32,534 bases of DNA. Origin: Erysipelotrichaceae bacterium (GTDB lineage: Bacteria > Bacillota_I > Bacilli_A > Erysipelotrichales > Erysipelotrichaceae). The notes under the pieces were generated by a model that ran no database searches, was not told the DNA's origin, and saw nothing but the letters and a program-made list of their open reading frames with translations. The position numbers and the translations under genes were made by a program. The stretch spans positions 1 to 32,534 of the forward strand of contig CAAGJS010000127.1 of the NCBI GenBank assembly GCA_900770275.1. The letters run 5' to 3'. Each line of letters starts with the position of its first letter. The stretch's first letter is position 1. Of this stretch, positions 12,760 to 20,217 are shown piece after piece.

Positions 12760-15111
12760 GATCCCAAACGCAGCCAGAATCAGCTTTGTAATAAATGACA
12801 TCACCCAGGCAATGCCGCACTGAAACAGCACCGTACCCACAGCCCATTTCTTACCGGCTTCGCGGCTGATCGAGCTGATCGCCGCAATGCATGGCGTATA
12901 CAGCAGACAGAACACCAGCAGCGCAAACGCCGCACCTGTCGTAAGTACCGCTTCCAGCTGCGCCGTACTTCCAAACAGAACTGCCAGCGTCGAAACAACA
13001 CTCTCCTTCGCCAAGAAGCCGCTGATCAATGCCGTACAGATCCTCCAGTCACCATAGCCCATCGGCCGGAAGATCGGCGCAATCAGACCCGCAATCTTCG
13101 CAAGCATGCTCATCGAATTGTCGGTCACAAACACCAGATTCGTATCAAAGGACTGCAGGAACCAGACAACGATCGTACCCACAAAGATGATGCTGAAGGC
13201 ACGCTGCAGAAAGTCCTTCGTCTTATCCCACATCAGCATTCCGGTATTTTTCGGCGTCGGCATCCGATAGTTCGGCAGCTCCATCACAAACGGAACCGCA
13301 TCTCCTTTGAATACCGTATTCTTCGAAACAAGCGCCACCAGAATGCCAACCACAATGCCAATCACATACAGCAGAACCATCATCGCCGCCGCATGCTCCG
13401 GGAAGAACGCATTACAGAAGTACGCATAGATCGGCAGTTTTGCACTGCAGCTCATAAACGGCGTCAGTAACATCGTCATCTTACGGTCACGTTCCGAAGG
13501 CAGCGTACGCGTCGACATGACGGCCGGAACCGTGCATCCAAAGCCGATGATCATCGGCACAATGGAACGCCCAGAGAGACCGATCTTGCGCAGCAGTTTG
13601 TCCATCACGAAGGCTACCCGTGCCATATAGCCGCTGTCCTCCAACAAAGACAGGAAGAAGAACAGCGTCACAATGATCGGAATAAAGCTCAGCACCGAAC
13701 CAACGCCCTTAAAAATACCATCAATGATCAGCGAATGAACCGAAGCCGAAACACCAGCCGAAGTCAGAGCCCCATCCACCATCACCGTCAATGCCGAAAT
13801 TCCTTCCGCAATCAGGTTCTGAAAGAAGGCACCGATCACGTTGAACGTCAGATAGAACACCAGCCCCATGATGCCGATGAACGCAGGAATGGCCGTCCAC
13901 TTCCCCGTCAGAACCTTGTCAATCATGTTGGAACGCTCATGTTCCTTCGACTCATGCGGACGCACCACGCAATCCGCACACAGCCGCTCAATGAATGTGT
14001 AGCGCATATCCGCGATCGCCGCGCTGCGATCGAGTTTCCGCTCCTGCTCCATCTGAACGATGATGTGCTCCAGCATCTCCTTTTCGTTTTCATCCAGCTG
14101 AAGCGCTTCAAGAACACGTTCATCACCCTCAATGGCCTTCGTCGCCGCAAACCGTAATGGCAAAGAAGCCCTGGCCGCATGGTCCTCGATCAGACTCATG
14201 ATGCCGTGCAGAGCACGATGCACCGCACCGCCATGATCCTTCTCATCGCAGAAGTCCTTGCGCAGCGGCGGTTCCTGATAGTGCGCCACATGGATCGCAT
14301 GATCCACGAGCTCTTCAATGCCTTCATTCTTGGCTGCCGAAATTGCAACAACAGGAATGCCAAGCTCCGCCTCCATGCGGTTGATATCAATCGAACCACC
14401 GTTGGCACGCACCTCATCCATCATGTTCAGCGCCAAAACCATCGGCACATCCAGTTCCATCAGCTGCATGCTGAGATACAGATTCCGATCAATGTTCGTC
14501 GCATCCACAATATTGATGATCGCATCCGGCTTCTCATCCAGAATGAATTGCCGCGACACAATCTCTTCACTCGAATATGGCGAAAGAGAATAAATACCCG
14601 GAAGATCCGTCACCTCCGTATTGGAATGCCCCTTAATGGCACCGCTCTTACGATCAACGGTGACGCCTGGAAAGTTGCCCACGTGCTGATTGGATCCCGT
14701 CAGAAGATTGAACAGCGTCGTCTTGCCCGAGTTCTGATTCCCTGCCAGCGCAAAGCGCAGCACATGATCCTCCGGCAGCGGGTGTTCATGCTTGGAATCA
14801 TGATAAATGCCCGGCTCCCCATAGCCCGGATGATCAATTTCGACTGCCTGAATCTTGCCCTTCAGATCATCTTCAACAATGCCTGCCGACGACGGTCCAA
14901 TATCGATCTGCGCCGCATCCGCAAGACGCAGCGTCAGCTCATAGTCATGGATGCGCAGCTCCATCGGGTCGCCCATCGGTGCCAGCTTGTTCAACGTAAC
15001 AACAACGCCGGGGATCAGTCCCATGTCCAGAAAGTGCTGCCGAAGCTCCCCTTCCCCGTGTACAGCCAGGATCTTCGCGCTTTCCCCAACTTTCAGTTCT
15101 CTCAGGTTCAT
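12754..15111 (-). CDS. feoB: FeoA-FeoB fusion ferrous iron transporter
   Basis: Inner-membrane Fe(II) importer with a GTPase motor. The 785-residue protein begins with a complete FeoA (SH3-like) domain, about residues 1-75 (LRELKVGESAKILAV, RQHFLDMGLIPG), then a linker and the FeoB G domain from about 120: G1 GNQNSGKTTLFNLLTG, G2 FPGVTVD, G3 DLPGIYSL, G4 NMMD. The Gate-type membrane core follows (FIPIIVTLFFFLSLLEDSGYMARVAFVMD, GFGCTVPAVMSTRTL), with FLAKESVVSTLAVLFG near the end. FeoA is usually a separate gene. ATG 15111 has GGAG 6 bases upstream; an in-frame TTG at 15123 lies in that site. Confidence 0.96.
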   Translation of the reverse strand: MNLRELKVGESAKILAVHGEGELRQHFLDMGLIPGVVVTLNKLAPMGDPMELRIHDYELTLRLADAAQIDIGPSSAGIVEDDLKGKIQAVEIDHPGYGEPGIYHDSKHEHPLPEDHVLRFALAGNQNSGKTTLFNLLTGSNQHVGNFPGVTVDRKSGAIKGHSNTEVTDLPGIYSLSPYSSEEIVSRQFILDEKPDAIINIVDATNIDRNLYLSMQLMELDVPMVLALNMMDEVRANGGSIDINRMEAELGIPVVAISAAKNEGIEELVDHAIHVAHYQEPPLRKDFCDEKDHGGAVHRALHGIMSLIEDHAARASLPLRFAATKAIEGDERVLEALQLDENEKEMLEHIIVQMEQERKLDRSAAIADMRYTFIERLCADCVVRPHESKEHERSNMIDKVLTGKWTAIPAFIGIMGLVFYLTFNVIGAFFQNLIAEGISALTVMVDGALTSAGVSASVHSLIIDGIFKGVGSVLSFIPIIVTLFFFLSLLEDSGYMARVAFVMDKLLRKIGLSGRSIVPMIIGFGCTVPAVMSTRTLPSERDRKMTMLLTPFMSCSAKLPIYAYFCNAFFPEHAAAMMVLLYVIGIVVGILVALVSKNTVFKGDAVPFVMELPNYRMPTPKNTGMLMWDKTKDFLQRAFSIIFVGTIVVWFLQSFDTNLVFVTDNSMSMLAKIAGLIAPIFRPMGYGDWRICTALISGFLAKESVVSTLAVLFGSTAQLEAVLTTGAAFALLVFCLLYTPCIAAISSISREAGKKWAVGTVLFQCGIAWVMSFITKLILAAFGIL

Positions 15112-15128
15112 ACTCTTCTCCAAAACAC

Positions 15129-15150
15129 TGTTAGTCTAACATAACTAACA
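15129..15150. promoter_or_regulatory. palindromic operator upstream of feoB (DtxR/MntR type)
   Basis: TGTTAGT, 8 bases, ACTAACA: perfect 7-bp half sites 18 bases before the feoB start codon. Inside it sits a second repeat, GTTAGTCTAAC. The TTAG...CTAA form resembles DtxR/IdeR-family metal repressor boxes rather than a Fur box. Inferred role: iron-dependent repression of feoAB. Confidence 0.55.
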
Positions 15151-15184
15151 TTATTTGTTCAGAATATTTGCACTTTTTCCCATC

Positions 15185-15208
15185 AATAAAGGGCTGCCAA
15201 GGCAGCCC
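15185..15208 (-). terminator. terminator of the pgm-flavodoxin unit
   Basis: A perfect 8-bp GC-rich stem (GGGCTGCC / GGCAGCCC) with a 2-base centre is followed by TTTATT on the minus strand, between the flavodoxin-like stop and feoB. Confidence 0.75.
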
Positions 15209-15237
15209 CGCAAAAACAAGAATAATTACCAGGAATC

Positions 15238-15693
15238 TTACAGCGAAAGAGAGCGGATCCAGGCACCGATCGCACCCGGATCATTTCCCACCACTGCTAA
15301 TGGATCCATCTTCAGCGAAGGAAACCGGGCAGCCAACGCCGCAGACAACTCCTCAGCCTTCGTATCTTCATCCGTAAACGGAATTACCCGCGTACCGGCA
15401 GGCAGCTGCGAAAGAAAGGTATCAATGATCCTCGGCTCACTTTCCAGCCACAGCGGAAAGCCCAGCAGCACCGTATCATACGTCCCCGGCATCCGCACCA
15501 GCTGCGGACGCGAAGAACTATCCTTCTGTTCCGTGCTGCAGCGGCTTTTTGGATTATCTGCGTCAAGATCCTCTTCCGTATACGGCATCAGCGGCTGAAT
15601 CTCAAAGAGATCCGCATCACTGAACATGCCCGCATATTCCGCGATCCTGCGCACCGAAGTACCAAGATCAAAGTAAGCAGAAAGAACGGCCAT
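15238..15693 (-). CDS. flavodoxin-like protein
   Basis: Cytosolic protein of 151 residues with flavodoxin_4-type landmarks: DLFEIQPLMPYTEEDLD, a basic residue followed by EQKDSSSRP, YDTVLLGFPLWLESEPRIIDTFLSQL, and VIPFTDEDT. In functional relatives the first loop is SxTGNT and binds FMN phosphate; here it reads DLGTSVRR and the GfPiWw site has WL, so FMN binding may be weak or absent. ATG 15693 overlaps the pgm stop as TAATG, indicating coupling; the longer frame to 15717 lies inside pgm. Confidence 0.7.
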   Translation of the reverse strand: MAVLSAYFDLGTSVRRIAEYAGMFSDADLFEIQPLMPYTEEDLDADNPKSRCSTEQKDSSSRPQLVRMPGTYDTVLLGFPLWLESEPRIIDTFLSQLPAGTRVIPFTDEDTKAEELSAALAARFPSLKMDPLAVVGNDPGAIGAWIRSLSL

Positions 15694-17420
15694 TACTTCC
15701 GCAGACCATCCGCCCACGCCGCAAGCTTCTCGGTCCGCTCCTTGCAGGATTCCATCGTACCGCCATGCATCAGGATGTAGACCTTGATCTTCGGCTCCGT
15801 TCCGGAAGGACGAATCAGCAGCTTCGAACCATCTTCGAAGACATATTCCAGAACATTGGAATCCTTCAGCTCCATCGGCTCGGTCGAGCCATCCGCAACG
15901 TGCGTCAGTGTACCTGTCGAATAGTCCTTGCGAATCGCAACCTTCTCACCGGCGATCTCATTCAGCGGATGCTCACGAAGATTCTTCATCAGGTTCGCCA
16001 TCTTCTCCAGACCATCAAGACCCGGCATTACCAAGTTCATCGTCTTCTCATTGTAGTTGCCATACTTCTCATACAGCGCCTGCAGGGCCTGATACAGCGT
16101 CATATGCTTGTCCGCGTAGTAAGCAGCCATCTCTGTCAGCAGCGTGCATGCAGTCACCGCATCCTTATCACGTACATAGTCGCCGACCATGTAACCATAG
16201 GATTCCTCGAAGGACCAGATCACATGCTCATCCGTCGTCGCCTCAAGAATGTTCTTCTTTTCAGCCATGAACTTGAAGCCCGTAAATGTGTCGTACAGCT
16301 TCACGCCGTTGGTCTCGGCGATCTTGCGGACAAGATCCGTCGAAACAATCGACTTCAGCGCAACCGGATGCGCCGGCAGACGACCATTCCGCTTCAAAGC
16401 ACCAATATAGTAATCCAGGAACAGAGAGCCTGTCTGATTGCCCGTCAGCGGAAGCCACTTGCCATCATTGTCCTTGACCATGATGCCGACACGGTCCGCA
16501 TCCGGATCCGAGCCAAGAATGAAGTCAGCACCCACACGGTCCGCCAGCTCCACTGCCAGATAGAAGCCTTCCGGATTCTCCGGATTCGGGCTCTTGACCG
16601 TCGGGAAGTTGCCATCGATGACCATCTGCTGCGGCTCACAATACAGATTCTTGACGCCGATTCTTCTGAGCATTTCCGGAATCAGCTTATATCCGCAGCC
16701 ATGGAACGGCGTATAGACGACTTTGAACGTATCACGGATCTTCTTGACCAGCGCCGAATCCATCTCAACGCCCTGTACTTCCTTCAGGAAGTCTTCATCC
16801 GTCTGATAGCCGAGCATCGTGATGCGGCCATCCTTCACTGCCTCATCAAAGTCAGCCTTCTTGACGCCGGTGAAAATATCGATCTCGCCCATCTTCTGAG
16901 CAACTTTGGCAGCGTGCTGCGGAGGCAGCTGGGCCCCATCGCTCCAGTAAACCTTATAGCCGTTGTATTCCGCCGGGTTATGGGAAGCTGTCACATTGAT
17001 ACCGGCGATGCAATGATAGTGAAGAACCGCATAGGAAAGTTCCGGCGTCGGACGCAGCGAATCAAACAGACGCACCGGAATACCGTTGGCGACCAGAACC
17101 GAAGCCGCCGCATGTGCAAATTCCTGCGAATGATTGCGGCAGTCATAGTCAACAGCGACACCGCGTGCCGCCGCTTCCGGGCCCTCTTCAAGAATCACTT
17201 CCGCAAATGCCTGCGTCGCCCACTCGATGACATGAACGTTCATATTATGCAGACCAACATGCATCGTTCCGCGCAGTCCTGCTGTTCCAAACTCCAGCGG
17301 ACCATAGAAGCGCTCCTCAATCTCCTTCGGATCATTCGCAATGCTGCGGAGCTCTTCTTTTTCCGCCTCACTCAGAGCCGGCGAAGAAAGCCACTTCTGA
17401 TACTCATCCTGATACGACAT
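15693..17420 (-). CDS. pgcA: alpha-phosphoglucomutase / phosphomannomutase family
   Basis: Interconverts glucose-1-phosphate and glucose-6-phosphate, feeding UDP-glucose for envelope polymers. The 575 residues match the long Bacillota PgcA class: the phosphoserine loop TASHNPAEYNGYKVYW near residue 146, the metal loop GSDPDADRVGIMV near 305, the sugar-binding FEESYGYMVGDYVRDKDAV, and phosphate-binding RPSGTEPKIKVYI near the C-terminus. CAGGAGG lies 6 bases before ATG 17420. It is co-transcribed with the flavodoxin-like gene downstream. Gene symbol follows the Bacillus name. Confidence 0.94.
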   Translation of the reverse strand: MSYQDEYQKWLSSPALSEAEKEELRSIANDPKEIEERFYGPLEFGTAGLRGTMHVGLHNMNVHVIEWATQAFAEVILEEGPEAAARGVAVDYDCRNHSQEFAHAAASVLVANGIPVRLFDSLRPTPELSYAVLHYHCIAGINVTASHNPAEYNGYKVYWSDGAQLPPQHAAKVAQKMGEIDIFTGVKKADFDEAVKDGRITMLGYQTDEDFLKEVQGVEMDSALVKKIRDTFKVVYTPFHGCGYKLIPEMLRRIGVKNLYCEPQQMVIDGNFPTVKSPNPENPEGFYLAVELADRVGADFILGSDPDADRVGIMVKDNDGKWLPLTGNQTGSLFLDYYIGALKRNGRLPAHPVALKSIVSTDLVRKIAETNGVKLYDTFTGFKFMAEKKNILEATTDEHVIWSFEESYGYMVGDYVRDKDAVTACTLLTEMAAYYADKHMTLYQALQALYEKYGNYNEKTMNLVMPGLDGLEKMANLMKNLREHPLNEIAGEKVAIRKDYSTGTLTHVADGSTEPMELKDSNVLEYVFEDGSKLLIRPSGTEPKIKVYILMHGGTMESCKERTEKLAAWADGLRK

Positions 17421-17465
17421 TTATCCTCCTGTAGACCGTGATAACGGTAGATTATTGCTCCATTA

Positions 17466-17474
17466 ATGATAGCA
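17466..17474 (-). promoter_or_regulatory. extended -10 promoter of pgcA
   Basis: TGC followed by TATCAT (5/6) at 17474-17466, with no clear -35. Between it and the start codon is ACCGT, 4 bases, ACGGT (17436-17449), a short inverted repeat that could be an operator. Confidence 0.4.
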
Positions 17475-17482
17475 CAGACCCT

Positions 17483-17791
17483 TTAGTTCTTGTCCGATTC
17501 CGGCTGTTTCCACAGCGAGTCATCATTGATCATCCGCCGCATCGCAGACTGAAATGAGGCAGCCAGTTTCTCACCATTCTTCATCTGAAAGAAGCCACGA
17601 TACGTACTGAAGATGATCAGCCCCATCGCATGTACCAGATCATCCAGCACCGCATCCTTCCCCATCCGGCAGAACATCTGTTCCCTGCCTTTTTCAGGAT
17701 TCACAGTAAACTTGATGAAATGACTGCTTTTTACAACATCCGCCTCCGTCAAAGGATGTTTCTCTTCAATCCTGTAAATTCTCTGTACCAT
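17483..17791 (-). CDS. small protein of unknown function after trmD
   Basis: Soluble protein of 102 residues with mixed charge: an N-terminal strand-rich part (VQRIYRIEEKHPLTEADVVKSSHFIKFTVNP) and a C-terminal helical part (AASFQSAMRRMINDDSLW). No family recognised. The ATG overlaps the trmD stop as TAATG, and GGAGGAG lies about 8 bases upstream, so it is translated with trmD. Confidence 0.7.
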   Translation of the reverse strand: MVQRIYRIEEKHPLTEADVVKSSHFIKFTVNPEKGREQMFCRMGKDAVLDDLVHAMGLIIFSTYRGFFQMKNGEKLAASFQSAMRRMINDDSLWKQPESDKN

Positions 17792-18510
17792 TACTGCCAC
17801 TCCTCCGGATGCTCAAGAATACGCTGATCCTCCTTCGACAATTGTCTTTCCCTCAATAAATCCGGCCGCACCGCTGCCGTCTTCAGCAAAGACTGCGCAT
17901 GACGCCAGGCCGCGATCTTCTGATGATTGCCAGACACAAGAACCGCAGGCACAGGATCTCCTTCATAATCTGCAGGCTTCGTGTACTGCGGATATTCCAG
18001 AAGACCATCCTCAAAGCTTTCTTCCTTTGTCGACTCCGCTTTGATCGCACCATCCAGCAGCCGCGTCACACTGTCCACAATTGCCATCGCACCGATCTCA
18101 CCACCGGTCAGCACATAGTCACCGATAGATATTTCCTCATCCACATGATGCCCGATCCGCGCATCCATCCCCTCATAATGCCCGCAGAGAAGAATGAGAT
18201 GTTTCTTTCCCGCAAGCATGTGCGCCTTGGCTTGCGTATAGGGTGTACCGCTGGGCGTCAGTGAGACAACATAGCTGTCACTGTCACGCACCGAAGCCAG
18301 CGCATCCAGCACCGGCTGACACTTCATCACCATGCCAGCCCCGCCTCCAAACGGCGTATCATCCACATGCTTGTATGTGTCCAGCGCAAAGTCCCGAATC
18401 TGCACAAAATCAATTGAGACGACGCCGTTTGCCCGTGCGCGTCCGACAATGGAGGACGCAAAGACGCTTTCAAACATCTCCGGAAACAGGGTCAGTATCG
18501 TAATTCTCAC
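17791..18510 (-). CDS. trmD: tRNA (guanine37-N1)-methyltransferase
   Basis: Adds m1G at position 37 of tRNAs reading CNN codons and prevents +1 frameshifting. The 239 residues carry the trefoil-knot SPOUT motifs: LTLFPEMFESVF, DDTPFGGGAGMVMKCQP, LLCGHYEGMDARI, and EISIGDYVLTGGEIGAMAIVD, with PQYTKP later. The start is GTG at 18510, overlapping the rimM stop as GTGA, with GGAGG 8 bases upstream. Confidence 0.98.
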   Translation of the reverse strand: MRITILTLFPEMFESVFASSIVGRARANGVVSIDFVQIRDFALDTYKHVDDTPFGGGAGMVMKCQPVLDALASVRDSDSYVVSLTPSGTPYTQAKAHMLAGKKHLILLCGHYEGMDARIGHHVDEEISIGDYVLTGGEIGAMAIVDSVTRLLDGAIKAESTKEESFEDGLLEYPQYTKPADYEGDPVPAVLVSGNHQKIAAWRHAQSLLKTAAVRPDLLRERQLSKEDQRILEHPEEWQ

Positions 18511-19013
18511 AGCAGTCCCTCCTCCTGATGAATGACAACCGTCTTTTCCTTCCGTTGAATATCACGGACAAAGAATGGAACATCCGGAACCAGGAACGTG
18601 CTGCCGTCTGCCTTCTGAATGCGCAGCAGCGGCTGGGCAAGGGAATCTTCAAAGCCGATCACGGTTCCCAATATATTTCCGTCTTCATCCACAGCCTTCA
18701 TGCCGATGACTTCATCCGCATATTCTTCCCCATCCGGAAGTTCGGCACGATCATCCTTTTCTACATAAAGAACGCATCCCTTCCAGCCTTCCACAAGATT
18801 GATATCCTGATAATCCCTGAAGCTCACAAGGGGACAGTTCTTATGCATGCGGAACGTCGCAACAATCAGTGGATCCTTCTTTCCATCTTTTTCCAGAAAA
18901 ACACGTTTTCCCGGCTCATAGCGTTCTTCATCAAAGTCCGACCAGCTGTCAATCTTCAGTTCTCCCTTCAGACCATGGGTCGTGGCAATTCTTCCAATGG
19001 CGATATATTCCAT
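18507..19013 (-). CDS. rimM: 16S rRNA processing protein RimM
   Basis: 30S assembly factor that binds S19 and aids 16S maturation. The 168 residues have both domains: N-terminal IGRIATTHGLKGELKI and the C-terminal PRC-barrel with VIGMKAVDEDGNILGTV and a distal FLVPDVPFFVRDI (usually LIP). GGGAG lies upstream of ATG. A terminator separates it from khpA, so it depends on readthrough or on a weak promoter with TAAAAT at 19050-19045. Confidence 0.97.
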   Translation of the reverse strand: MEYIAIGRIATTHGLKGELKIDSWSDFDEERYEPGKRVFLEKDGKKDPLIVATFRMHKNCPLVSFRDYQDINLVEGWKGCVLYVEKDDRAELPDGEEYADEVIGMKAVDEDGNILGTVIGFEDSLAQPLLRIQKADGSTFLVPDVPFFVRDIQRKEKTVVIHQEEGLL

Positions 19014-19067
19014 GCAGTATCTCCCAGAATTCAGTTACAGCCTCATTTTACAGCAGATAGCAGGCAC

Positions 19068-19100
19068 AAAAAAATACCAGAGAGTCATCCTCCCCGGTAT
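19068..19100 (-). terminator. terminator between khpA and rimM
   Basis: An 11-bp stem on the minus strand (ATACCGGGGAG / CTCTCTGGTAT, two G-U) with loop GATGA is followed by TTTTTT. It would let rpsP-khpA be expressed above rimM-trmD. Confidence 0.85.
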
Positions 19101-19135
19101 CTCTTTGACTGTCAATTGCAGAATTGAATGTTTCT

Positions 19136-19387
19136 TCAGTCGATTTCCTGAAACTTGATCGAAACCCGGCTGCCATCTGCGTGCGAAGCGACAGACATTA
19201 CCTGACGCAGCGCAGAAGCCATCGCTCCCTTGCGCCCGATCAGGCGAGCAATATCGCCATTTTTCGCATAGACACGCAGAACAACTTCATCGCTGCCTTC
19301 ACGCGTCTCTTTTTCCACCCGCAGACTGTCCTTGTCGTCAACCATCGGCTCGACCAGATTGTAGAGTACCTTGTCCAGTTCTGCCAT
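19136..19387 (-). CDS. khpA: KH-domain RNA-binding protein KhpA
   Basis: Small RNA-binding protein of 83 residues that pairs with KhpB/EloR in cell elongation and sRNA biology. It is a single type II KH domain with the GxxG loop in ARLIGRKGAMASALRQV, preceded by VVLRVYAKNGD. It starts 6 bases after the rpsP stop, and no strong Shine-Dalgarno site is visible, suggesting coupling. Confidence 0.93.
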   Translation of the reverse strand: MAELDKVLYNLVEPMVDDKDSLRVEKETREGSDEVVLRVYAKNGDIARLIGRKGAMASALRQVMSVASHADGSRVSIKFQEID

Positions 19388-19393
19388 GGCCGT

Positions 19394-19690
19394 TTACTTC
19401 GCTTCTTTCTTTGCTACCTTTACAGCGTGCTTCTCATCAGCGAACTTCTTCATGATGCCCTGATGAGAAAGAATGTTGCGGACTGTATCCGAAGGCTGAG
19501 CACCAACACGGAGCCACTTCATAGCCAGCTCCTCATCAACGGAAACCGTAGCCGGATCCGTCGTCGGATTCACATAGCCGATCGTCTCAATAACCTTGCC
19601 ATCACGAGCCGTGCGGGAATCAGCCGCAACGATACGATAGCGCGGAGCCTTCTTTGCGCCCATGCGCGTAAGTCTTAATTTAACTGCCAT
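19394..19690 (-). CDS. rpsP: 30S ribosomal protein S16
   Basis: Structural protein of the small subunit. The 98 residues have the standard S16 motifs VKLRLTRMGAKKAPRYRIVAAD, SRTARDGKVIETIGYVNP, and GAQPSDTVRNIL, plus a basic tail. AGGAGG lies 5 bases before ATG. It is the first gene of rpsP-khpA-rimM-trmD-unknown. The start overlaps the end of a 57-codon remnant frame. Confidence 0.98.
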   Translation of the reverse strand: MAVKLRLTRMGAKKAPRYRIVAADSRTARDGKVIETIGYVNPTTDPATVSVDEELAMKWLRVGAQPSDTVRNILSHQGIMKKFADEKHAVKVAKKEAK

Positions 19691-19717
19691 AATTTCCTCC
19701 TGAAAAGTACAGACATT

Positions 19718-19745
19718 ATTCTAACGTACTCATCCATCCTGTCAA
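19718..19745 (-). promoter_or_regulatory. strong promoter of the rpsP operon
   Basis: Perfect TTGACA (19745-19740) and TAGAAT (5/6, 19723-19718) at 16-base spacing. The predicted start near 19711 gives a 20-base leader containing AGGAGG. Confidence 0.8.
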
Positions 19746-19763
19746 GCAATTTTGCTTGACAGG
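19738..19763. repeat. 26-bp perfect palindrome over the rpsP -35
   Basis: CCTGTCAAGCAA, tt, TTGCTTGACAGG: 12-bp perfect arms with a 2-base centre. One arm contains the rpsP -35 hexamer. No T-run follows on either strand, so an operator is more likely than a terminator; it could also be the edge of a lost mobile piece. Confidence 0.85.
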
Positions 19764-19881
19764 CCCTAATCTTGTTCTTCCCTTTGAGCTTTGCGTACAG
19801 ATATTCATTAATTTTTGCAACGGTCACAGAATAATCGTCTCTTGCCATAGCCTGCTCCGTAAAAAAACACGTGTAATAAGC

Positions 19882-20207
19882 TTAGAACTCACAATATGCT
19901 TCTGTTCCGAGATCAATGGTTTTTTTCAAAATTGATGCAAACACTCCATCGCTGTAATTCTTTGACTGAGAAACAATACTAAGTGCAGTGGAAGCCTTCG
20001 CTGCTGTGATACTTTCTTCCTCATAATCATCGAAATTCAAATCACATTTGTCATTAATTTCAGCAAAGATTCCTTCATCAAACAATGAATCAAATTCTTT
20101 ACTTGGCATTTCAATTTTCTCAATATTGGGCTATCCAAATTGCGATACTCAATGTCTTGGATCCCATCAGAATTTTGGGCAATGTATATATACCTGTTCA
20201 TTTCCAT
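19882..20207 (-). pseudogene. frameshifted small gene, immunity-protein-like
   Basis: ATG 20207 (AGGA about 8 bases upstream) opens a frame reading MEMNRYIYIAQNSDGIQDIE and continuing to about 20130. There the sensible reading shifts by one base into the frame PNIEKIEMPSKEFDSLFDEG, which ends at 19882. Joined, they give an acidic protein of about 107 residues ending LGTEAYCEF. Each half ends or starts abruptly at the same spot (an in-frame TAG at 20133-20131 closes the second frame upstream), as expected from a one-base indel. The size, acidity and position right after another fragment's stop resemble immunity genes of polymorphic toxins. Codons are AT-richer than in neighbours. Family not recognised. 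Confidence 0.45.
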
Positions 20208-20217
20208 TTTTATAGTC

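Larger units (their letters stand above)
19675..19848 (-). pseudogene. 57-codon frame, probable remnant with YjcQ-like start
   Basis: ATG 19848 has GGAG 6 bases upstream and opens a frame beginning MARDDYSVTVAKINEYLYAK, reminiscent of the N-terminus of YjcQ-type proteins. After about 27 codons the frame reads through the palindrome and the rpsP promoter, and it ends inside rpsP. The start looks like real coding sequence, the rest does not, so I treat it as a truncated gene. It could also be fortuitous. Confidence 0.3.

Noticed and set aside
14179..15144. 321-codon plus-strand frame opposite feoB
   Set aside because: Shadow of the FeoA-FeoB coding strand; no start site or domain logic.
15765..17441. 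558-codon open frame on the plus strand opposite phosphoglucomutase
   Set aside because: The opposite strand encodes a full, motif-complete enzyme. The plus-strand reading is rich in Arg, His, Ile and Leu without domains, as expected from a shadow frame.
17436..17449. ACCGT-GATA-ACGGT inverted repeat as a strong operator
   Set aside because: Five-base arms are too short to claim alone; it is mentioned only as a possible element in the pgcA promoter.
20120..20140. Programmed ribosomal frameshift in the immunity-like gene
   Set aside because: No slippery heptamer or downstream stem is visible; an ordinary indel or sequencing error is simpler.
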